A stretch of 34,243 bases of DNA from an uncultured Saccharophagus sp. (GCA_937920545.1 CAKZUG010000119.1:1-34243), one strand, 5' to 3'; shown: positions 18,639 through 28,698, counted from the first letter of the stretch. A program made the numbers and translations. Notes: generated from the letters alone by a model not told the origin.

Positions 18639-18681
18639 CGGCATTGCCGCAACTATATGAGCGTATTTCACTGAATACGCT
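18639..18681 (-). repeat. Two small hairpins between trpA and accD
   Basis: AGCGTATT/AATACGCT (18660-18681, 6-base loop) and CGGCA/TGCCG (18639-18649, 1-base centre) lie in the trpA-accD gap. Neither is followed by a T-run in the direction of transcription, so a complete terminator is not supported. mRNA processing or partial attenuation is possible. Confidence 0.45.
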
Positions 18682-18708
18682 TAACTAAATACATTTAACT
18701 ATAAAAAT

Positions 18709-19530
18709 CTAAAGTGAATCCAAACCTGCACGGATAGCACTTACTTTTTCTTTTAATACTGCGCAGATTTCATCATCGGACTGATTATCGGTTTCACCCA
18801 TCGCTTTTACAAGCACAGAGCCCACAATAACACCATCGGCATTCGCGCCCACCTTCTTAGCTGACTCGGCATCTTTAATACCAAAACCAACAAGCACAGG
18901 TGTATCAGTTTTTGAGCGAATTAAATCAACGCGCGCATTGACTGCATCAGTATCTATATTTCCAGCGCCGGTCACACCGTTAAGCGAAACATAATACAAA
19001 AATCCGCTGGCAAGGCTGACTATTTTATCCATGCGCTCATCTGTTGACGTAGGTGCAAGTAAGAAAATGCTTTCTAAGCCTTGCTCCTTAAGCTTGTCAG
19101 TTAAACGTGGAGCCTCTTCAGGCGGTAAATCAACAGTAAGCAAGCCATCTACGCCTGCATTTTTTGCATTAATAGCAAAAGCATCGTAGCCCATGCGCTC
19201 AACTGGGTTAGCGTAACCCATTAAAACAATAGGGGTTGTTGTATTTGTTTCTCTGAAGGCGCTTACTAACTCTAAGGTATTCGTTAAGCTGACGTTATGC
19301 TCTAAAGCGCGCTCATGCCCTCTTTGAATAGTTGGGCCTTCAGCCATAGGATCTGAAAAAGGCACACCGACCTCAATGATATCCGCTCCCGACTCTACTA
19401 GCGCATGCATAGCAGGCAATGAAATACCTGGGCGAGGATCACCATTGACGAAATAAGTGACTAAAGCTTTACGGCCGCTTTCTTTAAGCGCAGTTAATGT
19501 TGCAGTAATTCGATTCACAATTATATCCAA
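18709..19530 (-). CDS. trpA: Tryptophan synthase alpha chain
   Basis: TrpA cleaves indole-glycerol phosphate and channels indole to TrpB. The 273-residue TIM barrel has the catalytic glutamate at Glu53 (IIEVGVPFSDP) and the phosphate-binding loops GFGIKDAE and GVIVGS. The second catalytic acid, Asp60 in E. coli within LADGPTIQ, is glutamate here (Glu64 in MAEGPTIQ). This keeps the charge but lengthens the side chain. The gene follows trpB after six bases. The rest of the protein looks intact, so it is probably functional. Confidence 0.95.
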   Translation of the reverse strand: MDIIVNRITATLTALKESGRKALVTYFVNGDPRPGISLPAMHALVESGADIIEVGVPFSDPMAEGPTIQRGHERALEHNVSLTNTLELVSAFRETNTTTPIVLMGYANPVERMGYDAFAINAKNAGVDGLLTVDLPPEEAPRLTDKLKEQGLESIFLLAPTSTDERMDKIVSLASGFLYYVSLNGVTGAGNIDTDAVNARVDLIRSKTDTPVLVGFGIKDAESAKKVGANADGVIVGSVLVKAMGETDNQSDDEICAVLKEKVSAIRAGLDSL

Positions 19531-19536
19531 TGTTAT

Positions 19537-20748
19537 CTAAACAGTAATGCCATCAATGGCGGCAACCGTTAGTATGTCTTTATCGCCACGGCCTGATAAG
19601 TTAATAATAATCGTTTTATCTTTAGGCATTGTTTTGGCTAATTTTTTAGCGTACGCGACGGCATGTGCTGTTTCAAGTGCAGGCATTATACCTTCAACAA
19701 GCGTTAGTTCACGAAAAGCCTCCATTGCTTCATCATCGTTAATAGCCACATAATCAACGCGACCCACATCCTTTAACCAAGAATGCTCTGGCCCTACGCC
19801 TGGATAATCTAAACCAGCCGATATAGAGTGTGTCTCGATAATTTGGCCGTTCTCATCTTCCATTAGGTAAGTGCGGTTACCGTGTAAAATACCGGGAATC
19901 CCCTTATTTAAGGGTGCTGCATGACGGCCTGTCTCTATGCCATCGCCACCAGCTTCTACACCATACATTTCCACGCCTTCATCCGCTAAAAACGGATGGA
20001 ATAAACCAATAGCGTTAGAACCACCGCCTACGCATGCCACAAGTGCATCCGGTAACCTACCCGTTTGCTCTATACATTGTGCGCGTGCTTCACGGCCAAT
20101 AACACTTTGAAAATCACGTACTAACTGTGGATATGGATGCGGGCCTGCAACTGTGCCGATAATATAAAACGTCGTATCTACGTTGGTTACCCAATCGCGC
20201 ATCGCTTCATTCATAGCATCTTTTAACGTTTTAGAACCTGATTCAACAGCCACTACTTTTGCGCCCAAGAGCTTCATTCGGTATACATTTAACGCCTGAC
20301 GCTTAACGTCTTCTGCGCCCATATACACAACACATTCTAAGCCCAAACGCGCGGCTACGGTGGCTGATGCCACACCATGCTGGCCTGCACCTGTTTCAGC
20401 GATAACACGCTTTTTACCGGTGTATTTAGCCAAAAGTGCCTGACCAATAGTATTATTGACCTTGTGCGCACCAGTATGATTTAAATCTTCGCGCTTAAGA
20501 TAAATCTGTGCGCCGCCGATCTCATCAGACCAGCGTTTTGCGTGATAAAGCGGAGACGGGCGTCCTACGTAATGAGCAAGATCCTCATCAAATTCAGCTT
20601 GAAAATCAGGGTCATCTTTTACACGATTATAAATCTCTTTTAATTCATCGAGTGCGTGCATCAGGGTTTCAGACACAAAACGACCGCCAAATTGACCAAA
20701 GTGCCCATCTGGGGTTGGCATAGCATCAAAATCTATTTTACTGTTCAC
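19537..20748 (-). CDS. trpB: Tryptophan synthase beta chain
   Basis: TrpB condenses indole with serine to make tryptophan using PLP. The 403-residue protein is of normal length. The PLP lysine is Lys96 in [11 protein letters not shown], the catalytic glutamate is Glu118 in ETGAGQHG, and GGGSNAIG binds the cofactor phosphate. The N-terminal [17 protein letters not shown] is diagnostic. It lies 18 bases after trpF and six before trpA, so trpF, trpB and trpA are one translational group. Confidence 0.97.
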   Translation of the reverse strand: MNSKIDFDAMPTPDGHFGQFGGRFVSETLMHALDELKEIYNRVKDDPDFQAEFDEDLAHYVGRPSPLYHAKRWSDEIGGAQIYLKREDLNHTGAHKVNNTIGQALLAKYTGKKRVIAETGAGQHGVASATVAARLGLECVVYMGAEDVKRQALNVYRMKLLGAKVVAVESGSKTLKDAMNEAMRDWVTNVDTTFYIIGTVAGPHPYPQLVRDFQSVIGREARAQCIEQTGRLPDALVACVGGGSNAIGLFHPFLADEGVEMYGVEAGGDGIETGRHAAPLNKGIPGILHGNRTYLMEDENGQIIETHSISAGLDYPGVGPEHSWLKDVGRVDYVAINDDEAMEAFRELTLVEGIMPALETAHAVAYAKKLAKTMPKDKTIIINLSGRGDKDILTVAAIDGITV

Positions 20749-20766
20749 TTCTCTACTCCTAAACGA

Positions 20767-21411
20767 CTACGCATGCTGGCGCAAATTATATGCTTGGTGC
20801 GCATTAGTGATAAAGCGCTTTACTTTGTTTGGATCTTTACGCATGGCTTGGCCGTCAAGCTCAACCCCGCCACTGACATCAATGGCATCAACGGGGGTTT
20901 CATTGACCGCCTGAGCAATATTATTGGGTGTTAAACCGCCTGCTAAAATAAGAGGTTTAGCACATTTTTTAGGGATTCTATCCCAACTAAATGTTGCACC
21001 TGTGCCGCCAGGAACACCTTTTTGATAGGCATCGAGGAGGAGCGCTTTTGCATTAAAAAACTGTAGGGCTGCATCATCAATATCTACATCAGGCCTCATT
21101 CTTACAGCTTTTATAAAAGGTCGGTCAAACTGGCTACAAAATGCATTATCTTCATTACCGTGGAATTGAATGAGATTGATAGGCACCTGAGATAATATGC
21201 GCTCAATATTAACCTGCGGCTCATTAACAAAAAGGGCCACAACCTGCGTAAACGGTTGTGCGGCCATAGCAATGTCGCGCGCTAAACCATAATCACTCAA
21301 GTTACGCTTGCTTGGTCCATAAAAAACCAAGCCTATCGCATTAGCCCCATATTCACTCGCCATTCTGGCATCGTCTGGATGCACTATCCCACATATTTTA
21401 GTTTGTAGCAC
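20767..21411 (-). CDS. trpF: Phosphoribosylanthranilate isomerase
   Basis: TrpF converts phosphoribosyl-anthranilate to CdRP, two steps before indole. The 214-residue TIM barrel starts LQTKICGI, with Cys7 the conserved general base, and carries LLLDAY with the catalytic aspartate, GGTGATFSWD and the phosphate-binding AGGLTPNNI and DVSGGVE loops. It stands alone rather than fused to TrpC, as in Pseudomonas and relatives. It lies 81 bases after truA. Confidence 0.96.
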   Translation of the reverse strand: MLQTKICGIVHPDDARMASEYGANAIGLVFYGPSKRNLSDYGLARDIAMAAQPFTQVVALFVNEPQVNIERILSQVPINLIQFHGNEDNAFCSQFDRPFIKAVRMRPDVDIDDAALQFFNAKALLLDAYQKGVPGGTGATFSWDRIPKKCAKPLILAGGLTPNNIAQAVNETPVDAIDVSGGVELDGQAMRKDPNKVKRFITNAHQAYNLRQHA

Positions 21412-21492
21412 ACCCAGCCTCTCAACAGCTTATAAAACACAAAGACCTTTATAATAACAGAAACTCATAGTAGATGTAGGGTCTACATGCAA

Positions 21493-22356
21493 TCACAACA
21501 GCATCGGTTTTCGTGGCTTAAAACGGATATTTAAAGCATCAGGATAAGACACGCTGACAAAATACAAGCCATCAGGCGAGGCGGTATCAGGGGCTTTAGT
21601 ACGATCCTTTAATGTTAAAAGCGTACAGGCGTAGTCAGGGTCAATTTTACCTTTACCCACCTTGATCAATAACCCCATGATATTTCTTACCATATGCTGC
21701 AAAAATGCATTAGCAGTAATATTAAGACACACAATCTTGCCACGTGGTTCAAAATAAATATCTATCATGGTACGCGTCGCCGTTTTGGCTTGACAGCCTG
21801 ACGCTTGAAACGATGTAAAATCGTGATGACCTTTAAGGTGATTAGCAGCCTTGGTCATAGCATCAAGATTTAAGCCTGTTTGATTTTCATTATATAAGCG
21901 CACCCACGTGACAAGCGTATCAAGATGTGTCGGTTTAATGTGAGAAGCATTCATTAAATAAGAATATGTACGCGATAGCGCACTAAAACGCGCATGAAAT
22001 TTAAACCCCACATCTTGGGCCTCAATCACACGGATAGTTGTAGGCAAGTATGAATTTACACCTCTTACCCAATTTACTTCTGTACGTTCAGCGAAAGTAT
22101 CAAAATGTATCACCTGCGCAGTTGCGTGTACCAAAGCATCTGTACGCCCAGCACACACAAGCGTAATCGGCTCATTTGCCACTCTTGTCAACGCTCTCTC
22201 CAACGCTTCTTGAATCGTTTTTTCGGTGTTTTTTTGGCGTTGAAAGCCATAAAACGCACTTCCATTATATTCTACCTGAAAGGCGATACGTCTCATGCCT
22301 TCTGGCGGAATAGCATCATCACGTATTTCACAGTTTTTCTTGTATAGATAGGTCAT
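21493..22356 (-). CDS. truA: tRNA pseudouridine(38-40) synthase TruA
   Basis: TruA makes pseudouridine at tRNA positions 38-40 in the anticodon arm. The 287-residue protein carries the catalytic Asp73 in AGRTDALVHA. Nearly all TruA proteins known to me read GRTDAGVHA, so Leu75 replaces a highly conserved glycine two residues after the nucleophile; the codon is TTG. Other motifs (VEYNGSAFYGFQRQ, SFQASGCQ, NAFLQHMVRNIMG) are intact. Start is uncertain: ATG 22356 lacks a clear ribosome site, and ATG 22296 (MRRIAFQVEYNG) would remove 20 residues. It is separated from fimV by a terminator and begins the trpF-trpB-trpA run. Confidence 0.94.
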   Translation of the reverse strand: MTYLYKKNCEIRDDAIPPEGMRRIAFQVEYNGSAFYGFQRQKNTEKTIQEALERALTRVANEPITLVCAGRTDALVHATAQVIHFDTFAERTEVNWVRGVNSYLPTTIRVIEAQDVGFKFHARFSALSRTYSYLMNASHIKPTHLDTLVTWVRLYNENQTGLNLDAMTKAANHLKGHHDFTSFQASGCQAKTATRTMIDIYFEPRGKIVCLNITANAFLQHMVRNIMGLLIKVGKGKIDPDYACTLLTLKDRTKAPDTASPDGLYFVSVSYPDALNIRFKPRKPMLL

Positions 22357-22390
22357 AGAGATAAATATAAATTAAAATCGTTATGGAATA

Positions 22391-22428
22391 AAAAAACCCC
22401 CACCTATACATATAAGCGAGGGTTTTTA
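22391..22428 (-). terminator. Rho-independent terminator after fimV
   Basis: Read on minus, AAAAACCC pairs with GGGTTTTT around a 20-base centre and is followed by more Ts. It lies 19 bases after the fimV stop and before the truA start, so truA and the trp genes probably have their own promoter. Confidence 0.7.
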
Positions 22429-22445
22429 AGTGCAGTACGTTTAAA

Positions 22446-25400
22446 TTACGACAATTTTTTCAGTAGTTCAGCGGCTTCTTTTTTCTGAACGTCATTACCT
22501 TCTTCGGCAATTTCATCAATAATTTCTTTCGCTCCGCCGCGATCACCCATATCGATATAAGCACGAGCTAAATCAAGCTTGGTCGCAATTTCGTCGCTAT
22601 CATTTAAGAAACCAAAATCATCATCGTCATCTAAATCCGTTGACGCATCTGAATCATGGTCCTCTTCAGCGTCTGATGGTTCTGGTTCAGCGTCCAACTC
22701 CAGCGTTAAGTCATCAAGGCTGAGGTCATCCAAAGAATCAGATGGGTCTACCGGGTCTTTAACGTCGGACGCCTCAACTTTAGAAGTAGCGTCTTCAGTG
22801 TCTAAATCTATGTCATCTATATCAAGCTCAAGATCACTTAACATATCATCAGCAGTGACGCCTTCACTTGCCTCTTCCAAACTATGTAAATCCAATTCAA
22901 GGTCATCAAGCTCTGCATCTACACCCTCAAGCTCGTGAGAGCTATCAAGCAAATCTTCAAGGCTTAAATCATCTACGTCGACAGCTGAATCTTTTGTGTT
23001 TTTATGATCAAGCTCATTCTCTTGCTCAGCATCCAACTCTATACGGCTATCTGACGTTATATCATCAGGCAACGCATCCCCACCGTCTTCAAGCTCTAGA
23101 TCATCTAAATCGAGTGTCAAATCATCAAGTTCGTCACTACTGTCAGTCACGCTCTCAACAATAGGAACATCAAGGTTTAAACTCTCATCAACCTCGATAT
23201 CTTCAGACGCCACATCTTTTGTTGATTCTAGTTCATTATCTAGTTCGGCATCTAAATCGTCTAAATCTAAATCCAAGTCGCTCATGTCCGCGCCTGACAT
23301 AGAATCAGCGCTTGCCTCTACATCCAGATCAAGCTCAGAATCAAGATCTAATTCAGCGTCCAACTCTGCCATTTCATCATCAATTGACATGTCTGGCTTC
23401 GCATCGTTTGGCGCAAGTAAATCATCCTCACCTAAAGACTCTGACTCTAGTGTATGCAACGCAGGTAGATCCAGCTCTTCGACAGTATCTTCGACAGTAA
23501 CTTCGACAGTATCTTCGACATCAGAACGACTATCTAATACATCTTCACCTTGGTCTAACTCGTTTAAAGCATTATTCAGATCAACCGTATCATTTAACAC
23601 TTCGGTATGATCTTGGTCACTATTATCATCTAAAGTGAGGTCATCCAAAGTGAGATCATCTTCGAGATCACTCACATCATCGAGACTTAGATCTAGCTCA
23701 GTCAAATCACCCTCTTCAAATGATTCACTTAACTGATCGAGGGAGTCATCAATACTCATGACCTCATCGGCTGGCAAAGTACCACCACGCTTTAATCGAT
23801 CAATCTCATCTGATTCTTCAGATAAGTCCAAATCAAAACTTGTCGATTCTGAAACCGAGGTATCGTCCTCAGGCTCCGAATGAAATTGTAATTCTGTTTT
23901 ATCTTCCTCAACGTCATCAAGAACAGTAATATCATCAATACCATCCACTGTCTCACGTAAATCATTTGCTCTTTGAATATCGGCTTGCTCTCCTGCAGCC
24001 ATTACATCAGCATAAAACTCATTAAATTTCACTGAGGCGTTTTGAGCTGCATACACTTCAAGTAATTTCATTTTCACTTGTAAATTAGCAGGGTTCTCAC
24101 TTAAAGCATCCAGCAATAGGTTTTCAGCCTCATCGAACTGACCTAATGAGATATAAATTTCTGACTCGGTAGCAGCATCTGAAGTTTGTGCCTCAACATG
24201 ATGCGTATCCGTATTTAAATCTACGTCGATGTCACTTGGAGCAAATTCATTTTCAGAAAAATCATCATCTGCGGATACGTCATTACTGTCCATAATAACA
24301 GTATCATCATTTTGATTTGTATCAGGAATATCCGCTAAAAATGCTGACTCATCAAAGTCACTTTCAAATTCATCATCTTCATCGTCGTCATTTTTAACAC
24401 GAGACAATAACCACAAGATAAAGCCGCCGATCAATAAAATACAACCAATAGCGATATACACAATATTGTCAATCAGCATATCAACAATAGATGTTTTTTT
24501 CGCTTTACTAACAGGTTCCTTAATTGGCTTAGGCGCCTCTTCAACAACCTTAACCTCTTCAACATCAACCGGGTCAACAGCCACTTCTTCAGACGCTTGC
24601 TCTTGCGCTTGATTGTATAAATCGTCTACAGGGTCAGTTGATAATTCTGGCTCGACTGATTCAACCACCGGATCAGTATTTTGAATATCGCTAGACGTAT
24701 CCAGCGTCGCAGTTTCTTGCTCGGTAGCTTCTTGCTGAGCACTAGCGCTCTCGAGTTCTTGCGCTTGTTGGTCGGCTAACGTTTGAGCTGCATCTGCTTC
24801 AGTTTGCTCTGCTAAGTCTTTAAGAGCGGCAAGCTCAGCTTCTTTTTCAGCTGATAAATTTTCCTGTTGCTCTAAAAGTTCTTGCTCACGCTTATTCGCT
24901 GATAGCTCAAGTGCACGCATATCTTCGTTAGTGACGTCAATAAGGCTTTCGAGCGTTTGAATTTGATCCTCTAAAGATTGCACTTGGGTGCGCAAATCAG
25001 TGTTATCTCTGTTTGTTTTCGCTAACTCTTCTAGCGTAACAGCAAGTTCGCCCTTTAAGGCTTCCGCTTGACTGTCTCCAGCACCACTTAATTTACCCGC
25101 AGTATTATCTACTGAGGCTTCAGGTGAAACTAATTTCAGGCGACCTTCATTTGATGCTGATGCCACTTCTTGTAATGCGGGTTCTTTAACACCCGAAAGC
25201 TGAGCACCCAAATCATCATCACTATCATCATTACTCCATTGCGCATTTTGCTGAGCAACATTTGAAATAGCGGTTTGCTCATTAACATTATTAATATCAT
25301 TTGCATCAGGAATACGTAAAACCTGACCTTTCTTTAGCAAGTTAATATTATTATTGATAAAAGCATCAGGGTTTAAACGTTGCAGAGCCAGCATGGTTTG

Positions 25401-25985
25401 TTGGATGGAATAACCGTTACTTGGCCGAACAGCACGTGCAATCTCCCACAATGTTTCATTGGGAGCGACGGTGACAGTATCACCAGTGCGACCATTAGCA
25501 GGTTGCGCTGCAGAGCGTGTTTGTGAAGGTGCTTTAAATGATGGAGCACTATTAGCCGAAGAAATAGTGGGCGCTTGACGCTGAGAAAATACAGGCAGAT
25601 CTAACAGAAGTGTATATTCACGTAAAATTTTACCGCTAGGCCATTGGGCCTGTACTATAAAATTCAAAAAGGGTTCTTGAACAATTTTTTTAGATTTTAC
25701 AATCACTTTAGGTTTATTAGGATTGGATAAATCGGCTTTGAATGTAAGATCTGTTAAAAAGTAAGGACGATCGATACCAATTCTAGCAAAATCTTCTCGA
25801 GAAGCTAATGCTATTAATACTTCATCTTCATTTAAATCCCGCAACTGAAGTAGTTCAATTTCGGCATTTAAAGGCTGATTAAGCTTTGAAAGTAAGGTTA
25901 CTTCGCCTAACCCTAAAGCAAGAACAGCTTGCGAGCAAAGTGCGAGACACAAGGCTGCCATTGCAATTTTCAAACGGTGAATCAT
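22446..25985 (-). CDS. fimV: FimV polar hub protein (LysM, type IV pilus assembly)
   Basis: FimV is an inner-membrane polar landmark that helps assemble the PilQ secretin and, with FimL, activates cAMP signalling in P. aeruginosa. ATG 25985 was chosen (AGGA seven bases upstream); a longer frame would need TTG at 26015. The 1179 residues show a signal peptide ending near QAVLA, a FimV N-terminal domain (about 20-140), a LysM peptidoglycan-binding domain (about 165-225), a coiled coil (about 315-420), a transmembrane helix (about 505-528), a very acidic low-complexity region with DLxLDDL-like repeats, a TPR-like segment (about 605-665) and the conserved C-terminal TPR-like motif in the last 55 residues. 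It is longer than the P. aeruginosa protein (919). Confidence 0.95.
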   Translation of the reverse strand: MIHRLKIAMAALCLALCSQAVLALGLGEVTLLSKLNQPLNAEIELLQLRDLNEDEVLIALASREDFARIGIDRPYFLTDLTFKADLSNPNKPKVIVKSKKIVQEPFLNFIVQAQWPSGKILREYTLLLDLPVFSQRQAPTISSANSAPSFKAPSQTRSAAQPANGRTGDTVTVAPNETLWEIARAVRPSNGYSIQQTMLALQRLNPDAFINNNINLLKKGQVLRIPDANDINNVNEQTAISNVAQQNAQWSNDDSDDDLGAQLSGVKEPALQEVASASNEGRLKLVSPEASVDNTAGKLSGAGDSQAEALKGELAVTLEELAKTNRDNTDLRTQVQSLEDQIQTLESLIDVTNEDMRALELSANKREQELLEQQENLSAEKEAELAALKDLAEQTEADAAQTLADQQAQELESASAQQEATEQETATLDTSSDIQNTDPVVESVEPELSTDPVDDLYNQAQEQASEEVAVDPVDVEEVKVVEEAPKPIKEPVSKAKKTSIVDMLIDNIVYIAIGCILLIGGFILWLLSRVKNDDDEDDEFESDFDESAFLADIPDTNQNDDTVIMDSNDVSADDDFSENEFAPSDIDVDLNTDTHHVEAQTSDAATESEIYISLGQFDEAENLLLDALSENPANLQVKMKLLEVYAAQNASVKFNEFYADVMAAGEQADIQRANDLRETVDGIDDITVLDDVEEDKTELQFHSEPEDDTSVSESTSFDLDLSEESDEIDRLKRGGTLPADEVMSIDDSLDQLSESFEEGDLTELDLSLDDVSDLEDDLTLDDLTLDDNSDQDHTEVLNDTVDLNNALNELDQGEDVLDSRSDVEDTVEVTVEDTVEELDLPALHTLESESLGEDDLLAPNDAKPDMSIDDEMAELDAELDLDSELDLDVEASADSMSGADMSDLDLDLDDLDAELDNELESTKDVASEDIEVDESLNLDVPIVESVTDSSDELDDLTLDLDDLELEDGGDALPDDITSDSRIELDAEQENELDHKNTKDSAVDVDDLSLEDLLDSSHELEGVDAELDDLELDLHSLEEASEGVTADDMLSDLELDIDDIDLDTEDATSKVEASDVKDPVDPSDSLDDLSLDDLTLELDAEPEPSDAEEDHDSDASTDLDDDDDFGFLNDSDEIATKLDLARAYIDMGDRGGAKEIIDEIAEEGNDVQKKEAAELLKKLS
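23478..23525 (-). repeat. 12-bp tandem repeat inside fimV
   Basis: TTCGACAGTATC is repeated three times with one variant base, then begins a fourth, diverged copy. The length is a multiple of three and it encodes VEDT/VEVT units in the acidic region, so copy changes would keep the frame. Confidence 0.8.
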
Positions 25986-26415
25986 AGGGTGATCCTTTAA
26001 TGATTTTGGTATCAATTGTTGATAATGATAATTTAAGCGTCAAATAAAGTTGAGGCTATCGTTATTACTATAGATGAGTTTACAGAACCTAAAAGTATAT
26101 GCAGGTTAAAAAACACATTTCCGTTAAACACTCGGCATAATTACCGTGAAATGGCGATTTTTTAATCAAAACGCCATCTAAAGCTTACAAACATTTATAT
26201 ATTAACTTTTTTATAACATAACATATAAAGTATTCACGATAAGCCATTTTTTTTCAACTTAAAGGCAGGTAAAGCAGACAATGCGTACGACTTTCAACCA
26301 AAAAAAGACGCAAAGCCAAATTATTTATTAACCTGTTAAGTAATTGATTATAAAAAAAGTGGGAAAACCAGCAATCACGAATGCTGATGCTGGCACCCAA
26401 AATATTAAATAAGCA
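25986..26415. other. Intergenic region between asd and fimV
   Basis: No gene was seen in these 430 AT-rich bases. The left part is the fimV leader with its ribosome site. A hairpin at 26151-26177 has ATGGCG/CGCCAT arms that can extend through TTTT/AAAA. The asd terminator lies at 26364-26393. No strong sigma-70 promoter stood out by eye. Confidence 0.6.
26364..26393 (-). terminator. Probable terminator after asd
   Basis: Read on minus, CCAGCA pairs with TGCTGG, with an inner TCA/TGA and one bulged T, followed by TTTT. It lies 23 bases after the asd stop. Confidence 0.6.
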
Positions 26416-27525
26416 TTACTTGGACGCTTTTAATATCATTAATACACGGCGCAGCGGCTCTGCAGCACCCCATAGCAACTGGTCACCCACGGTAAAAGCA
26501 GTGAGATACTCTGGCCCCATCGACATTTTACGCAAACGGCCCACAGGTATAGATAATGTACCGGTTACTTTTGTAGGCGTAAGCTCTTCTAACGATGCAT
26601 CGCGATCATTGGGTATCACTTTTACCCAATCGTTGGCGTCAGCAATAATCGCTTCGATCTCTTCAAGCGGGATATCTTTTTTAAGCTTGATGGTTAATGC
26701 TTGGCTGTGGCATCGCATGGCACCAATACGCACACAAATACCATCTATTGGCGTGGGCTGCTCTTGCGTACCGAGAATTTTATTTGTCTCGACTTCGGCT
26801 TTCCACTCTTCTTTACTTTGCTTAGATTCTAATTGCTTGTCTATGTAAGGCAGCAGACTACCCGCTAAAGGGTGGCCAAAATGAGTACACGATAGGTCTT
26901 CACGCATGGCGCTAGCGACTTTTTTATCGATATCTAAAATCGCACTGGCGGGGTCGGCCAATTCAGCAGCCACGCTTTCTTTGATCTCGCCCATTTGCGT
27001 GATCAATTCACGCATATTTTGTGCGCCCGCGCCGCTGGCGGCTTGGTATGTCATGGCGCTTACCCATTCTACCAAACCTTTATTGAACAAGCCGCCTATG
27101 GCCATCAACATTAAGCTAACGGTACAGTTACCGCCTACATAATTTTTAACGCCTTGCTTTAAGCCGTCTTCAATCACACTGTGGTTAACAGGGTCGAGTA
27201 CGATTAACGCTTCGTCATCCATACGCAGTGCTGATGCGGCATCGATCCAATAACCGTTCCAACCACTCTCGCGCAATGGCTTGAAGACTTTATTGGTGTA
27301 ATCGCCACCTTGACACGAGATAATCGCATCAAGCTCTTTTAGCTCGTCAATGCTATACGCATCTTTAAGTGCGGGGGCATCTACACCCACGTTTGGCGCT
27401 GCGCCGCCCACATTTGATGTGGTAAAAAATACTGGGCTAATATTGGCAAAATCGCCCTCTTCTTGCATACGCCCCATTAATACCGAGCCTACCATACCGC
27501 GCCAACCTACAAATCCTACTTTCAT
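26416..27525 (-). CDS. asd: Aspartate-semialdehyde dehydrogenase
   Basis: Asd reduces aspartyl phosphate to aspartate semialdehyde, the branch point to lysine, diaminopimelate, methionine and threonine. The 369-residue protein has the NADP-binding start [12 protein letters not shown] (3-14), the catalytic Cys134 in GGNCTVSL and the histidine of RCHSQALTI near residue 270. It is the gammaproteobacterial Asd type, of normal length. A clear AGGTGA ribosome site precedes it. It lies 78 bases after leuB and is followed by a terminator, so it may be read through from the leu genes. Confidence 0.97.
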   Translation of the reverse strand: MKVGFVGWRGMVGSVLMGRMQEEGDFANISPVFFTTSNVGGAAPNVGVDAPALKDAYSIDELKELDAIISCQGGDYTNKVFKPLRESGWNGYWIDAASALRMDDEALIVLDPVNHSVIEDGLKQGVKNYVGGNCTVSLMLMAIGGLFNKGLVEWVSAMTYQAASGAGAQNMRELITQMGEIKESVAAELADPASAILDIDKKVASAMREDLSCTHFGHPLAGSLLPYIDKQLESKQSKEEWKAEVETNKILGTQEQPTPIDGICVRIGAMRCHSQALTIKLKKDIPLEEIEAIIADANDWVKVIPNDRDASLEELTPTKVTGTLSIPVGRLRKMSMGPEYLTAFTVGDQLLWGAAEPLRRVLMILKASK

Positions 27526-27603
27526 GTTTTCACCTTTAATATTCTGCTTAAAATCGGGTTAGCTACGCCAACACCGACTTTAATAATGTTAAGTATGTGT
27601 GTT

Positions 27604-28683
27604 TTACGCTTGTAATTTTGCAACTACAGCGTCGCCCATTTCACTGGTGCTGGCTTTTTTCATGCCGTCTTGGTAGATATCCGCCGAGCGTAAACCGTCG
27701 TCTAATACCTCACCTACTGCACGCTCGATGGCATCGGCGGCATCGGTGGCTTGTAATGAGTAACGCAACATCATGGCGGCCGATAAAATAGTGGCCAGCG
27801 GGTTGGCAATGCCCAAACCTGCAATATCTGGCGCCGAGCCGTGTACAGGCTCGAATAAACCTTTGTTATTGGCATCCATAGAAGAAGACGGCAACATACC
27901 AATTGAGCCAGTTAGCATTGCTGCAGTATCGGATAAAATATCGCCAAACATATTACCTGTGACAATAACGTCAAACTGTTTAGGCGCGCGCACAAGCTGC
28001 ATCGCGGCGTTATCGACGTACATATGCGTTAGCTCTACCTCTGGGTACTCGGGCGCTAAGCGTTCCATCACTTCGCGCCATAAAACGGTGGCTTCAAGCA
28101 CGTTGGCTTTATCAACAGAGCACACCTTTTTATTGCGCAGCATGGCCATATCAAAGGCGGTACGGCCAATACGTTCAATCTCGTGTTCGGCATACACATA
28201 GGTGTTATACCCTTGGCGCTCGCCGTTTTCGAGTACACGTATTCCACGCGGCTCGCCAAAATAAATACCGCCTGTTAGCTCACGTACAATAAGAATATCC
28301 AAGCCCGCTACCAATTCGGTTTTAAGCGATGACGCTTCCGCAAGCTGAGGGTATAAAATCGCTGGGCGCAGGTTGGCATATAAACCCATTTCATAACGGA
28401 TTTTAAGTAAGCCTTTTTCTGGGCGAATACTTGAATCTAAAGCATCCCATTTTGGCCCGCCTACTGAGCCCATTAATACGGCGTCGGCCGCTTTACACTT
28501 ATCTAATGTCGATTGCGCAAGAGGCACGCCGTGCTGGTCTATCGCACAACCACCTATTAGGTCGCTATCAAAGGTTAAATCTAAGTTAAATTGGCTGTTT
28601 ACCACATCAAGCACTTTTTTGGCTTCTGCAACAATTTCGGGGCCGATGCCATCACCGGGGAGTAATATAATTTTTTTAGACAC
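27604..28683 (-). CDS. leuB: 3-isopropylmalate dehydrogenase
   Basis: LeuB oxidises and decarboxylates 3-isopropylmalate with NAD in leucine synthesis. The 359-residue protein starts [15 protein letters not shown] and carries [10 protein letters not shown] and the adenine-binding segment [12 protein letters not shown]. It is full length and intact. It lies 80 bases after leuD, and the gap contains a 13-bp tandem repeat. Confidence 0.97.
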   Translation of the reverse strand: MSKKIILLPGDGIGPEIVAEAKKVLDVVNSQFNLDLTFDSDLIGGCAIDQHGVPLAQSTLDKCKAADAVLMGSVGGPKWDALDSSIRPEKGLLKIRYEMGLYANLRPAILYPQLAEASSLKTELVAGLDILIVRELTGGIYFGEPRGIRVLENGERQGYNTYVYAEHEIERIGRTAFDMAMLRNKKVCSVDKANVLEATVLWREVMERLAPEYPEVELTHMYVDNAAMQLVRAPKQFDVIVTGNMFGDILSDTAAMLTGSIGMLPSSSMDANNKGLFEPVHGSAPDIAGLGIANPLATILSAAMMLRYSLQATDAADAIERAVGEVLDDGLRSADIYQDGMKKASTSEMGDAVVAKLQA

Positions 28684-28698
28684 GTTAGCTCTCTTTGT

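Noticed and set aside
18660-18681. Terminator after trpA
   Set aside because: The 8-bp stem is good, but no T-run follows on the minus strand.
22579-23610. Long serine-rich plus-strand frames opposite fimV
   Set aside because: These are antisense shadows of the Asp-rich fimV coding sequence; GAT/GAC codons read as ATC/GTC/TCA on the other strand.
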